Source: Prostheceraeus crozeri
Lineage: Eukaryota; Platyhelminthes; Polycladida; Euryleptidae
NCBI GenBank assembly: GCA_907163375.1
Contig: CAJQUW010003390.1
Location: 62,001 to 126,000 of the forward strand
Direction: 5' to 3'
Length of the DNA stretch: 64,000 nucleotides
Part shown: piece by piece, positions 32,151-43,700 of the stretch
How positions within the stretch are numbered: position 1 is the stretch's first letter
Layout of the letters: each line of letters opens with the position of its first letter
Notes under the pieces: model-generated
The model's input: the letters and a program-made list of their open reading frames with translations, nothing else
Told to the model about the DNA's origin: nothing
The model's database searches: none
Position numbers and translations under genes: made by a program

Positions 32151-32834
32151 ATGGCTACTCCTCGAATAACGGATATCATCAATCAATATGACGGCTCTAC
32201 GGATTTTTCGGAATGGGTGAAAAAGCTGGAGCTAGTTTCAAAGCTCCAGAAAGTGGAAGACCTAGTAAACTTTCTACCATTATTTCTCGTGGGCGACGCA
32301 TTCGCAGTTTACGACGCTTTGAGTGACAAAGTGAAATCTGACTATCCTTGTCTTAAGGCCGAACTGTTAAAGGCTTTCTCGTTGGATGCATTCTCGGCCT
32401 TTGAGCTTCTTTGCGATCGACGACATATTCCAGGTGAAAGTGTTGACGTTTATCTCGCCGATCTTGTACGTCTCGTCGGCCTCATTGGAGATGGAAATGA
32501 ACTGTTGAAGTGCGCGTTTGTATCAGGTCTACCAAGCGACATCAAACTTCAGTTAAAGGCGGCCTCAAAGTTGGAATCAATGTCTCTAGCGGAGGTGGCG
32601 GAGAGAGCGAGGTCAATCAATTTCAAGGAGAACCGAACTGTGTCTGCAGCGGCCGCAACGATTAAGTCGAGGAGGAAAGTCAGCCCTATTCGGAAGTGTT
32701 ACCGATGTGGTGAGCATGGACACCTGGCACGGGCCTGCCCTCAGACAAAGATCAAAAGGTGCTGCTTCTTGTGTGGTGAAGATGGTCATTTCGTCGCTCA
32801 GTGCCCAATGCGTAAGGACTCAAAAAACGAGTAA
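32151..32834 (+). CDS. gag: gag polyprotein (227 aa)
   Basis: Starts at ATG 16 bases after the LTR. The N-terminal 170 residues are a helical capsid-like region (FSEWVKKLELVSKL; RHIPGESVDVYLADLVRL is the usual retrotransposon capsid pattern). They are followed by two CCHC zinc knuckles, CYRCGEHGHLARAC and CCFLCGEDGHFVAQC (residues about 183-216), that would bind the element's RNA. The frame is open. Pol follows in another frame, as in many LTR elements where ribosomal frameshifting links the two. Confidence 0.92.
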   Translation: MATPRITDIINQYDGSTDFSEWVKKLELVSKLQKVEDLVNFLPLFLVGDAFAVYDALSDKVKSDYPCLKAELLKAFSLDAFSAFELLCDRRHIPGESVDVYLADLVRLVGLIGDGNELLKCAFVSGLPSDIKLQLKAASKLESMSLAEVAERARSINFKENRTVSAAAATIKSRRKVSPIRKCYRCGEHGHLARACPQTKIKRCCFLCGEDGHFVAQCPMRKDSKNE

Positions 32835-32869
32835 CGGGGACCGCCATCTGCGCCAGCGGTTTCCCTCCC

Positions 32870-35615
32870 TTGAAGAGAGCGCAATTACCGACTATTCAAG
32901 CGTGCATTAACAAACGACCAGTGAACGCCCTCGTTGATTCCGGCTGTGTATGGACTATTGTTTCGCGACTTGTTCTCCCCTCAGGTGAGTTGACTAGGGG
33001 CCGGAAGTTAAGTATACTTATGATGAATGGTGAGACTGCTGTTAGTGACCAATACGCTAATTGCGAGATAGAAATTGCGGGACGGTTGATAAGCATTAAA
33101 TGTGTGGTAGCGGACATTATTCCCGGATTTGGCGCGTACATCGGGATGGACGCGGTCTATGAGTTGGGTGGAGTGAGTATTTCTGGCGACGGGAAAATAG
33201 TACGTTTTGGTAGCATATGCTCTGTTTCCGCGATTGAACAACCCATGCAGATTGAAGACAAAGATTTTACGGCAAGTTTCACAGGGGGCAGATGGTTAGC
33301 ATCATGGAAGTGGGTAGATAAAGACTCAGAACCTCGTTTAACAAATTCGATACATAATTACAAAATGGACACAGATACTGCGGCGGAATTTTCATCAGAA
33401 ATTGACAATTGGATTAAAGAAGGGTGGCTGAGACCATACGACGGTGATCATGATGGCATTATACCTCTAATGGCTGTAGTGCAGCGCAATAAAGGTAGTG
33501 TGAGACCGGTCCTCGACTTCAGAGAGCTCAATGATTTTGTTTCGAGTCATACAGGAAGGAGTGTAGTCTGTGGGGACAAATTGAGAGCTTGGCGTAAGCT
33601 GGGTTCAAATTTGTCTCTTATTGATTTGAAAAAAGCCTATCTCCAAGTCCACGTAGACCCCTCTCTGTGGCGTTATCAGGTTGTCATGTACAAAGGTGAG
33701 AAATATTGTTTAACGAGGCTGGGTTTTGGCTTAAATGTGGCACCGAAAATTATGACGGCCATCGTGACTCATACATCGACGATATTGTCGTGAATGAAAG
33801 TGTTGTATCTGCAGATCGCGTGTCTCAAGTGCTTCGTAGATTTGGACTTCAGGCGAAGGCGGCAGCTTCACTGGCAGGGGCTAGAGTTCTGGGCTTGCGA
33901 GCTTTCGACAGTAATGGTCTTATCCGATGGAAACGAGATAACGTCCTCGACTCGCCTAAAGGATCAATGACTCGCCGCGAATTATTTTCATTTTGTGGTA
34001 AACTAGTAGGCCACTTTCCGGTCGCCTCTTGGCTAAGGCCTGCCTGCTCCTATTTGAAGCGGTTGTCTAATAGCGGTGGCGGATGGGATGATCTTGTCGA
34101 AGATCGTATAGTATCGCTGGTTCAAAGCTTGTGGGAGCGAGTGAGCAAGGAGGACCCAGTCAAGGGAGTATGGGCTGTCCCTAATCAGCAAGCAGGTCGC
34201 GTGTGGTGTGACGCAAGTAGTATTGCAACAGGTGTGTGTCTCGAGGTAGACGGCGAAGTGGTTGAGGACGGTTGCTGGCTACGACGCGAGGACGATTCTG
34301 CCCATATTAACTTAGCGGAGCTCGAATCTATACTGAAAGGAGTGAATTTAGCCGTATTATGGGGACTTAAGAAGTTGGACATAATGACCGATTCCAGTAC
34401 TGTTTACGGTTGGTTGAAGAATCTCACGACTGAACGGTCTCGAGTGCAAACTCATGGTATGGCTGGAGCGCTGATCCATCGAAGGTTAGGGATCCTGTAT
34501 GATACTATGACGGAGTACTGCATGGAAATGCTACCAATACTGTTAGATCGGCCGAGAATAAAGCTGATCGGCTAACGCGAGTTCCGAAGGAATGGCTGCG
34601 GACCGACACAGTGTGCTGTGTGGCTTCTGAAAATCATGTAACGATCAGTGATAGAATCAAGCTTGTGCACGAAGAGATTCATTGCGGAATTGACAAGACG
34701 TTGTATCTTTTCCGTTCTTGTTATCCTGAAATTGAGATAGATCGTGAAACTGTTCGATGTGTGGTGCAGAGTTGTGTTGAATGTTCTACTATTGATCCGG
34801 CTCCTATTCGCTGGGAGAGGGGAGAACTGAGTGTAGGGGAGAATTGGAAGAGACTAGCATGTGATACCACCCTCTATAATGGCAAGAAATTTCTTACAAT
34901 TATTGACAGTGGCCCTAGTCGCTTCGCCATATGGAAAGAACTACCGAATGAGAGGCTTGCTACAGTTATCAATGCGTTCATGACTGTTTTTCGCGAGATG
35001 GGGCCACCAGTGGAGTTGCTGTTGGATAATTCGACAACATTTAAGTCTGAGCAATTGATAGAAGCGTGTCGTGCCTGGGGAGTGCGAGTAATTTATCGAG
35101 CAGCTTATCGACCGAGTGGGAATGGAACGATAGAGCGGCATCACCGGACTATCAAAAGAAACTCAGCGCGAACTGGACAGTCGCCATTGACTGCCGTTTT
35201 TTGGTACAATTTTTTGCCTCTGGTTGGTGATGATCCTCATTCAGCTCCCCATCGACGATTGTTTAGACGGAAATGGAGTTGTCCGCTGCAACGAAACGAT
35301 TCAGTCGAACATTCTGCGCATCATTCTCAATTCTCCGAAGGTGATATGGTCTATGTGAAGCCTCCAAATGCAAGATGCACCACGCGGTGGGGTACAGGAG
35401 AAATAACGAGAATCACCGACGGTGGAGCAATCGAGGTGGACGGAGTGCATCGCCATATATCGGATATCAGGAGAATACGACTTGACTCTCATTCTGATGA
35501 CGACGACTCATCTAACCTGAATTCCGAGGATCCTGACATCCCAAGTGAGCAAAGACGAAGTGAAAGAGTGACAGCTGAGCCTTGGCGCTATACGGACTCT
35601 GATTATGATTCTTAA
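32870..35615 (+). CDS. pol: pol region: protease, reverse transcriptase, RNase H, integrase (fossil)
   Basis: Protease: VDSGCVWTIVS near 32935 (DSG active site). Reverse transcriptase: RPVLDFRELN near 33505, DLKKAYLQ near 33625 and YIDDIVV near 33775. RNase H: WCDASSIATGVCLE near 34205, LAELESI near 34315 and MTDSSTVYGWL near 34385. Integrase: zinc-binding H-H-C-C pattern (HEEIHCG; CVVQSCVEC) from 34670, then ACDTTLYN, LLLDNSTTF and GNGTIERHHRT for the D,D,E triad. C-terminus is acidic. Together these copy and insert the element. The region is shortened and broken in this copy. Confidence 0.85.
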
Positions 35616-35628
35616 AATCAGGTGGCGA

Positions 35629-35877
35629 TGTTAGAGAATTATGACATGACAGATAAGTGAATGAATGAATGAGTGAGTAATGTGTGCTTGTGCGTCGGAC
35701 GCTGGTGGCGATCTGCACTGTGTAACCTTTGTATCATTCTCCCTTTTCTTACTTATTGGATGTGTAGAGACTGACTAGGCAGACGATCTCTGTACGGCGT
35801 GCTAACGAGTGGAGTGAAGAGAGTAACGGGAAGTAAACGGTTTCAGTTTCGACGGGTTTGTTTTCAATTTAACCACA
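35629..35877 (+). repeat. 3' LTR (249 bp)
   Basis: Looks identical to the 5' LTR over its full length. Preceded by the purine-rich AATCAGGTGGCGA, a weak polypurine tract. Confidence 0.95.
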
Positions 35878-35882
35878 TAAAC

Positions 35883-37084
35883 AATATCCAATTCTACAAA
35901 ATCACCCAGTGTAGACAGAGCATTATGAAATTGTTCATCCACTGCCCATTCACTGTTTTTTCCGGTCTAAATGTTCTTTTTATTTACCAACAAAAATTGA
36001 GTCACATGGCACATCTATTAAGAGGGCCGTCAAGACCAGGGCGGTTAATAAACCTTTAATCGTTTAGACATTTAAACGCACATTGCCTGGTTTGTGCCCT
36101 CTCGTAGTTGTTACAGACAATCGTGATTCTTTAAATTGCTATGGGCTTCCAATAGCGTGCTGAACCTCATTCGTTTCATTTGGATTTTAACCCATGACTG
36201 ATAGGTAATTCCTCCTTGATTTTGATTCCAGGAGACCCGTCTATAGCCTAAATTCACATCCATTTTCTTTGATGAACCAATGATGTCAGAGTGTGAGACT
36301 AGCAGTTGTGAGAAGCGTTTGTTCACTGTCGAGCCGATAAACACTTGGAAGAAGTCGGTTTGCAAGTGCACTGACAATTAGAGCCATTCCGTATTTTTGT
36401 ACAGGGCTGTAGCGGTGATCGAAATCACGAAAAATTCCTCAATCGAGTGCAAGTATTTCAGGGTATCAAGCTGTGTGTATGCATCACAGGCGAGTTGATC
36501 TTCGGCGAAAAGTTCATCTCATATGTCGATGATGCAGTCTATGCTGGTTTCTTTTTTGTACGTCCTTTTAACTCAAGTGCCGCTTCTTTAACATTCCTGC
36601 TGCGCAAAGACAGGATAATGCAAGTCCCTGTTTTTGCAGGTAAATCAGCAAATGTTTGCCACGTTTCATTTTCTTTCTTCCCTTCTACACAGGAAGGATT
36701 CTCCCAGCAGCCACTGGGTCTTTCAAATCGGCGTTTGACATACTGATTTACGTGTCGACTCCGCTTCCAAATGTTGAGTAAGTAGGTCTACAACGTATGA
36801 TGCGATTATGAACAGTCACACTATCAAGAACACACAGTCACAAATGTATTCCAAAGTTCAACACGTTAGGAAACCTGCAATACTATAGAAACTACTTTTA
36901 AGAATTCTAGTGTGCAATATTACAAGGGTCGATGCAAAACATATTCTGCTTGGAAAGGAGATGGACTAAACAATGCCATAACTGAAGACGAGAGAACAAT
37001 ATGCGACCCAGCTGGCCTATGTATCGTTCGAAATCATTGAACTAGCCATATCATGAGCGCAGGTGGAATAGGCAAAGAAGAGAT
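35883..37084. other. Copy B right of the LTR element: no gene recognised
   Basis: Matches 23657-24852. Open frames of up to 99 residues exist on both strands but carry no recognised domain and are shared with copy A merely by duplication. Confidence 0.55.
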
Positions 37085-37621
37085 GAAAGTTGTTGTCAAA
37101 AAGGAAATTGTTTCGGTGTACTCCTCATAACAGCAACGAATTTTCAAAAGACAAAATGAAAAGAAGTAGTTTGAAAAAATGTAAGTAGTTTAAAAATCAA
37201 GTCAAGATGCTAAAGTAATAGAGAAGTTGGGAACAGTAAAAAGAGCGACCTTGACGAATTCGCATGCTTTTTGGAAATAAAAATTTGAGAAGTGAATGTT
37301 AAGCATGCTTATGCAAGTCAATTGGTAAGGAAATTTTTAAGTATCAGGAGTGACCTATTTGAGGTAGAAAGCACAGAGGAAAAGCAATGTGAGGAAATGC
37401 AACTTTTATCTTACCTATCTTATCCTTCAACCATGATATTTCTATGCTGAGCGTTACTTAGCTGGAGATTTCCGTACTTGATTTCAAAACCATGGTGCAG
37501 CAGATTCAGATTTCATCAGTGCATAAAATGGAAACGAATTTGTGCATTGAAAGATATTTTTCGCTAATGCTTGCAGTCTAAAAATATCGGTCATAGTTAC
37601 ACACTTCTCCTATATTTTCAG
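37085..37621. other. Unique sequence between duplication and first visible host exon
   Basis: No conserved coding sequence and no candidate for the DMXL first coding exon were seen. The end has a pyrimidine-rich acceptor (TATATTTTCAG) leading into the exon at 37622. Confidence 0.5.
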
Positions 37622-37747
37622 GCTTATGCTAGCGGATGTGATCTGGTCATCTTGTCCGAAGATTTTACAAGGAAGCAAATCATCCCAGGTGTTACATATG
37701 GATATGTGCAAATAGTGTGCGTAGATTGCTGTGAAGATACTGGAAAG
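37622..37747 (+). CDS. DMXL: DMXL-like exon a
   Basis: 42 codons, phase 0 to 0: AYASGCDLVIL ... CVDCCEDTGK. Equivalent to the second coding exon of vertebrate DMXL, where YASGCDIVILGSDFERLQII is read. Donor GTAATC. Confidence 0.92.
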
Positions 37748-40700
37748 GTAATCAAACTTTCTTGCATTTATTTATCTTGAATATTTCATATAGAAATGGT
37801 ATCAATGATCAATAAACTATTCCCAGCTTTTATTAGCAGGCCTACGTTTAGCTCAGAACTCTCAGGAATATGCGGGCACTGCCTAGAATTTGAAAGCTAA
37901 TTATAAGCAGACATGCGTGAAAATTTTGATAAATGGTGAATTCATTTCGATTTCAAACGTTGTTTCCTAATTATGCTGAGGCTCATATTTGTGCCATTTA
38001 TTCATTGGTTACGTAGACACTACATATACGGAACTGTGATTACTGTGATGTGTAGGAGCAAGACTAGTCATATGCCGTATTTTCTAGAATATAGCTCGCT
38101 GGTTAGGTGTATAGGTACATGCTTTTTGCACAATTTAAATGGGGTTATATTCGAAGGCGTGTTGTGTGAACACGTTTTTAAGCTTGTGATTTAACTGTCC
38201 ATGTTTTTCAATGACTGACCTTATTTGCATTGATGATGAAGGGAATACGAAAAGAAACTAATCGAAGCGAAAGATAATGATGACATTGTCGACGAACTCG
38301 AGACACAAGATTTGCAAGAATTAGAACGAGAAGTCTTTTTTGATTGACGATGCGGTGTTGATCATTTGGTTTTACTTAAGGAATGTGAGTGTAAAGCAAA
38401 CCAACTAAGTTAACTCCATTCACTAATCCATTTTACAAATTCGAACAAGTGCGACAGAGCCAGAATTTCAGAAAAAAAAGAAGTTGACGATGAAACTCTT
38501 ATCTCACTTCACGTAAAAGCTGTCCCCTAGTGGGCTATCGCAATATTCGATGGGTTAAGCTACCCCCGGATCGTATATAGGCTTGTCAATCTATAAATGA
38601 ATGCATTGAATGATGGATTTTGTCATGAAATGTTGATAATCAAGATCGATATACGAATGATTTCATCGTGCAGATCGGATTTGTCTCTCATTTTTCAGAT
38701 AGCTGTTTCATACGGAAACGTGGTGAAAATTTTCGAACCATGCTCTCAGGTAGGTCATTGTGTTGAGGTGATATACCCGATCGATGTATCTGTGATATTG
38801 TATTTAGCATAATTTAGAATAATTAGTTAGACTTTACTTACTTTTAATTTAAGAAACTAACGACCAAAACTCAGGGTAGCTTTTTCCAACTTCATGATCA
38901 TTTTTGGTTTTCACAAATCAAATCAAGCAAAACTCCCCAAAGTTTAGTCGAAATTTGTAAAGTTGAAAGTAGAATGCACTCTAGACGGGCCTTTTATGGC
39001 CTCTATGGTCATCGACCGATAGAAGGCGCAGGACGCCGAAGCCCGTCTGGACCACATTGTAGTTTGAACTTTAACTTCAAAAATTTCGACTAAATTTTGG
39101 GGAGCTTTGCTTGATTTGATTAGTGTATTTAGCACACGTACATATTTGACGTCTTAACTTTTCATCGGTTTATGGTTATAGTCAATCTATTCTAGTCACT
39201 GGTTTTAGTACATTCTGGTCATTCATTATAATATAGTCAATTCATTCAGGTCATTGACTATAGTCTATCCATTCTGGTCATAGGTTGTAGCCAATTCACC
39301 CTGATTATTGGTTGTAGTCCTACCATTATGTGCGGACATTAGTTACTTGTCAACTACTAATTGGCATGCATAAGCCTTCGATACGATTGCGTCGTAAATG
39401 CATCATACATGCACATGTATTTTTAACTTTCAGTCGGGAAGCTATCGCTGGTTCTTTTCCAGCTCCATCACCGCTGCATCATCAGTTCTAGCTCTTGCTT
39501 GGAGTCCACTGGGAGATAAACTTCTCACATGTGGTACTCACTTACAATTGTGGCAACCAACTTCTCATAGTGAGCAGAATGGGAATGTGAATAGAGAGGC
39601 TGAGGATGATGGACCGACATTCAGTGTTGGAGATGATGTACCTACTATTATCACGTCTGCCGCTCCAAACTGTGAAGTCGAATGGCACGTTGTGTGGCAA
39701 TGTGTTCCAGGCGGGCGGAATCAGAATCGTGACAATAATAGTGCTTGTATAAAGCGAGTCAGTTTCAGTTCAGATGGAGCTCTCTTCGCTTCGATGATGG
39801 AGGTTAGTTGATTTCTCGATCCACACTTTCTCGTAATGGTAGGAGCCTGTTTGCTATCTTCCAAACTGAAGAAAGATACTTGAAGACAAAATATTTTGAG
39901 GCATAGATTTTACGTTAGGCCTACTTAGTTATTGTGGCTCACTTACGAATAAATATGAACTAATGCCTTTACTGCGTTTATGAAACATTGAAATTGATCG
40001 AAAATATTATATATAAATATTCTTTTAAGCACAAATATAATAACATATTGGAAGCAATTATAATAATCCGAATTCATGCTTGGATATAGCTAGCAATATG
40101 ACTGTGACATTTTCATCTTGAGGCCGATTAGCTTTGGAATGCTATGAAAAGTCGCACAGATGAGCGTTAGGAATGAAACTGCCACGACGCTTCAAATAAT
40201 TGGACCAGCCCAGTGCCACCAAAATTCAAATGTTAAGCGGATAAAAAGAGAGGATGCTGTCTAATGCTGTATTATTTGGGCCTACATAGCTTAGCTCTCC
40301 TTAAGTAAAATATGAATTGCTTCATCGATCTCCCAGTGGATCATCCCATTGATTCGCAGTGTGATCATCGGCAGCATAAGATTGTGAGATGCTTGACAGT
40401 TTTAGGACTGGACCATTGGAGTCTATGATACTGGATATCTGAGACGGGTTTTGTCTTCCTTCAAATTGATTCTAACTCCTAAATAGCTTCATCGTTCTAC
40501 CTACGCATCGCAAAAATATTAATAATTTTCGTAAAGTGTGCTTGTGATCATAATGAATTGCGAACTTTCAAAATGAAGAAATTTCCGCTCGATGAGCTCT
40601 CAAATCCGGAAGGGTAAACCGCATAGAATTAGATTGTTTGAGCGTATCACTTTGATAGAAATTTAATCTGATTCAAAACGATGGCACATGTAGGAACTTG

Positions 40701-43700
40701 CTAAGAAGGCAAAAAGAAATGTTTATTTCCTGTCAGAGATAGGAAAGAAAAGTCGTGCGCCGCTTGCGGAATGCTGTGAATTCTTTTAAAATGCTCCGAT
40801 CGCCACGATTCATTCAAATTCGAAGAATTCAGATCATTGCGCAAAAGTTTTCTCGATAATGTTAGGCCCTCCGATTATTATTAAATCTCTCTAGACTTGG
40901 TTTCATGATTGTCTTCAGAAATCGTTTGCGTAAAATGTCGCATTTCTAGTTCAGTCAGGTCATCATATAATGTCTAGGACATCCACTATCGGTACGCATT
41001 ACTTTAGAAATCGTCTTTGAGCTCGATAGAAATGAGTGACGTCTACGGTAGATAAACCCTGAGTAATTGTGGCACTCCATTCAAATAGAGCGAGAGTTTT
41101 TACTCCTTTTCTGAGGCGATGTGTTTTTTTAAAAAAAATGTTAGGTGAGATGAGCGGCTTTATTCAGGAGAATTTCTATGTCCACGTTGTTCCATTTTTT
41201 ATCGACCTTCATATTTCCTTTCCTTTTAGGAATCCTGTACTATCGAAGTTTGGTTCAATTGCGCCAGTGAGAATGATCCAGAGCCTATTTATCACAGTAT
41301 AGTCCTCAATCATCCACATCTAGTCGTTGATTTCTCCTGGCGAAAAGCCAGCCGATACATGCCAATGTAAGTATCAAGAAGCTAGCTAATGCTGGTCAAT
41401 ATTAAACAATGATATTCACCTGATTTATGTTTTAGTGGAGCTATCGTGAATTCATTGGTTTCTTCATGTGAGGATGGTATTTGTCGAGTATGGACCGAAA
41501 CCAGGTTGCCTATTGAAGATACAGCAAAAACACAAGATGAAGCGCAAGCTCCCACGACCACACAACCTAAGACTTCACGTGGCCGCTTGCTATCCTATCT
41601 TATTCGGTAAGTTGCAAGATTTTACCCTACCGGCCAATTCAAAAAGTTCACCTTGTTTAATAATAATACTGCAATTTAATGGTAGGAATCGATGCTGGTC
41701 GCCATTCATGAAATTTCTAATTGCAGAAGCATCCCTCGCGCGATAATGCTTCTATGCAATGTGCAAGGACGGGAAGATAATAAATTTATAGGAACATCGC
41801 GAACCGATCGATTTAAATTGACAATCATTGCTAGGTTATTATTGTTGCCAGTCACTAGGTTACTATGGTTAGTACTTGGTTAGCTAGTTATTATCAAAAT
41901 TAGGCTAGAATGTTCTGATCTTTGAAATGATCATATACATCCTGCATGTTCATGACATCGGAAAACACTCAATTCTAGTTTAGATACATGTCGGCATGCT
42001 GAACGACAGGCTACTTCCCATACTCCTATTGATTTCATTATATTTTATGTGCCGGCAGTTCCGTTTGTCACAAACATGACCTGGCATTGCACAAGGCCTC
42101 AGGTATTGTCTTCTGTACATCAGCGATGTAACCGGGTCACGGTTGCGTAGCACAGTAACACGAAATATTTCTATGTATTTGAGTTGCATTTTGAATCTGG
42201 GGGAGGGGGAGAAGGGAGCATGCATGGTTCGCTATATTTAATCAGCTGAATCTGATAATAATCTTAACAATAATGAGTAATAGTTACATGTCAGGGACTA
42301 CAATTTGCCCCAAGCGGATTTACGGAAGCTAAGAAACAGCGTGAATTGTACTGGCCCCATTGCCCTGTGGCTGCTCTTATGGTTTATAATGGAGTTCTTG
42401 GTGTGTTGAACCTTTGGGCAATTATGTATGCCCTCCTAATTTGATTAGAAATCTTTCGTCTCATTCATTAAAAATTCCTCATAGATACTGCTTCTACATT
42501 ACAATGTAACAGTAATAATGCCCAGCATATCACAGATGGCACCTGCAGTTATTACTATTGCCATAGTCAGCGCTCTCCACCGATACTAACTAACTATCGA
42601 TATGACAAAAATGTTTCATAGCCAACTTCTTGGTCAAGGAATAATACTGACTATTTTTCACATAGTCTTGTTTACAGCGGACACTGGAGTAAATCGTAAG
42701 ATACGTCACTCCTAATTGATTTGTAGTTGAAAGTTCACACACATTCTCCCACCGCGTGATTGGCCTCCATCTCTCGGATTGGTCATGAAACGCTGTCATC
42801 CTGTAACAAGCACGGTAAAATGAATAAGTACAGGTGCTATAGAAGTTAATGAAAACAGCGAGAATAAAAAAAACGGGTGACCCGATGCAACATAGTGACC
42901 CAATTGACCCAGTGACCCGGTTCCATCGCTGCTGTACGTAGCAGGAATGTAGATGACCCGTTTGATATGTTTATATAGTTATTTAGTTTAGTATATGTCA
43001 TAAAAGCTTAGAGTTAGCAACTTTGTTTATCGATTTTTGAGAAATATGCACTGGTTTGTAAGTAGATCTCGGCAGCTTTTCAAATACAATGAGTTTTGTA
43101 GAGGGAGCCCAAATATGACAAGTTTCATATAAAACACAAGTATATTGCTTGATAAACGGCGTATATGCCGACTTAATGCATTACCGTTTCCAGTTCTGTT
43201 AATTGATTTCAAATCATAAAGTCGTTAATTAGTTGATTACTCTGTAGAGCAAATACTATTGTACGAGTACTATTCATTCAAGCTGAATCGTATCATTTGC
43301 ATTTTTCTAATTTCTTCAATCTAACTACTTTTCTCTGCTCAGTGCTCACATCTGCTGTTTCTCTATTTGGACTCTTGAGCAATCTCCATTCCAATGATTC
43401 ACATTGCTGAGAGCGGTTTAAGGTTGCTAGTTAAATTGAGTGTCGTCATTTCTTGCCGTCATCCTACCAGCCGCACATCTTTACTGACTTCGAGATGAAC
43501 CGACTGGAGGAGGAAGCCGCCGCGCGACAACGGAGGAAACATGCAGCAGCGGCGCCCAACGTCGAAGGAGCAGAAGACGGATGCGCTTGTGAGCTGTGTG
43601 GTCGTGTATGCCGACCTCGCATTGGCCTCCTATCACACCTGAGGACTCACTGACAAATCTTTATGATTAATCTGTGTGTCATGACTTTGACTGCTTACCG

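Larger units (their letters stand above)
31887..35877 (+). mobile_element. LTR retrotransposon, Ty3/Gypsy-like by domain order, 3991 bp, young but broken
   Basis: Two 249-bp LTRs (TG...CA) that look identical flank gag and pol. A 5-bp TAAAC duplication lies on each side (31882-31886, 35878-35882). Domain order is gag, protease, reverse transcriptase, RNase H, integrase, as in Ty3/Gypsy; BEL/Pao has the same order and cannot be fully excluded. The reverse transcriptase is of a divergent type (LDFRELN, LGFGLNVAPK, YIDDI). The element is shorter than usual for the family and is broken in pol (a few breaks). Identical LTRs and absence from copy A indicate very recent insertion. Confidence 0.95.
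25958..37084. repeat. Tandem duplication, copy B (with LTR element insertion)
   Basis: This is a direct-orientation copy of 1-24852. It lacks the Polinton and instead carries an LTR retrotransposon at 31887-35877. Both insertion sites can be read in unfilled form in the opposite copy. Copy B is the one that runs into the DMXL-like gene at its right side. Confidence 0.93.

Noticed and set aside
32896-33241. Minus-strand frames inside the LTR element
   Set aside because: Shadows of the pol coding frame on the other strand.
42297-42440. Possible extra DMXL exon (open stretch after an AG)
   Set aside because: No similarity to the family, weak donor, and the exons on either side already join in phase without it.
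43453-43653. Small host C2H2 zinc-finger gene
   Set aside because: A single finger at the extreme C-terminus with RIGLLSHLRTH is the typical end of a LINE protein, and nothing upstream continues it.
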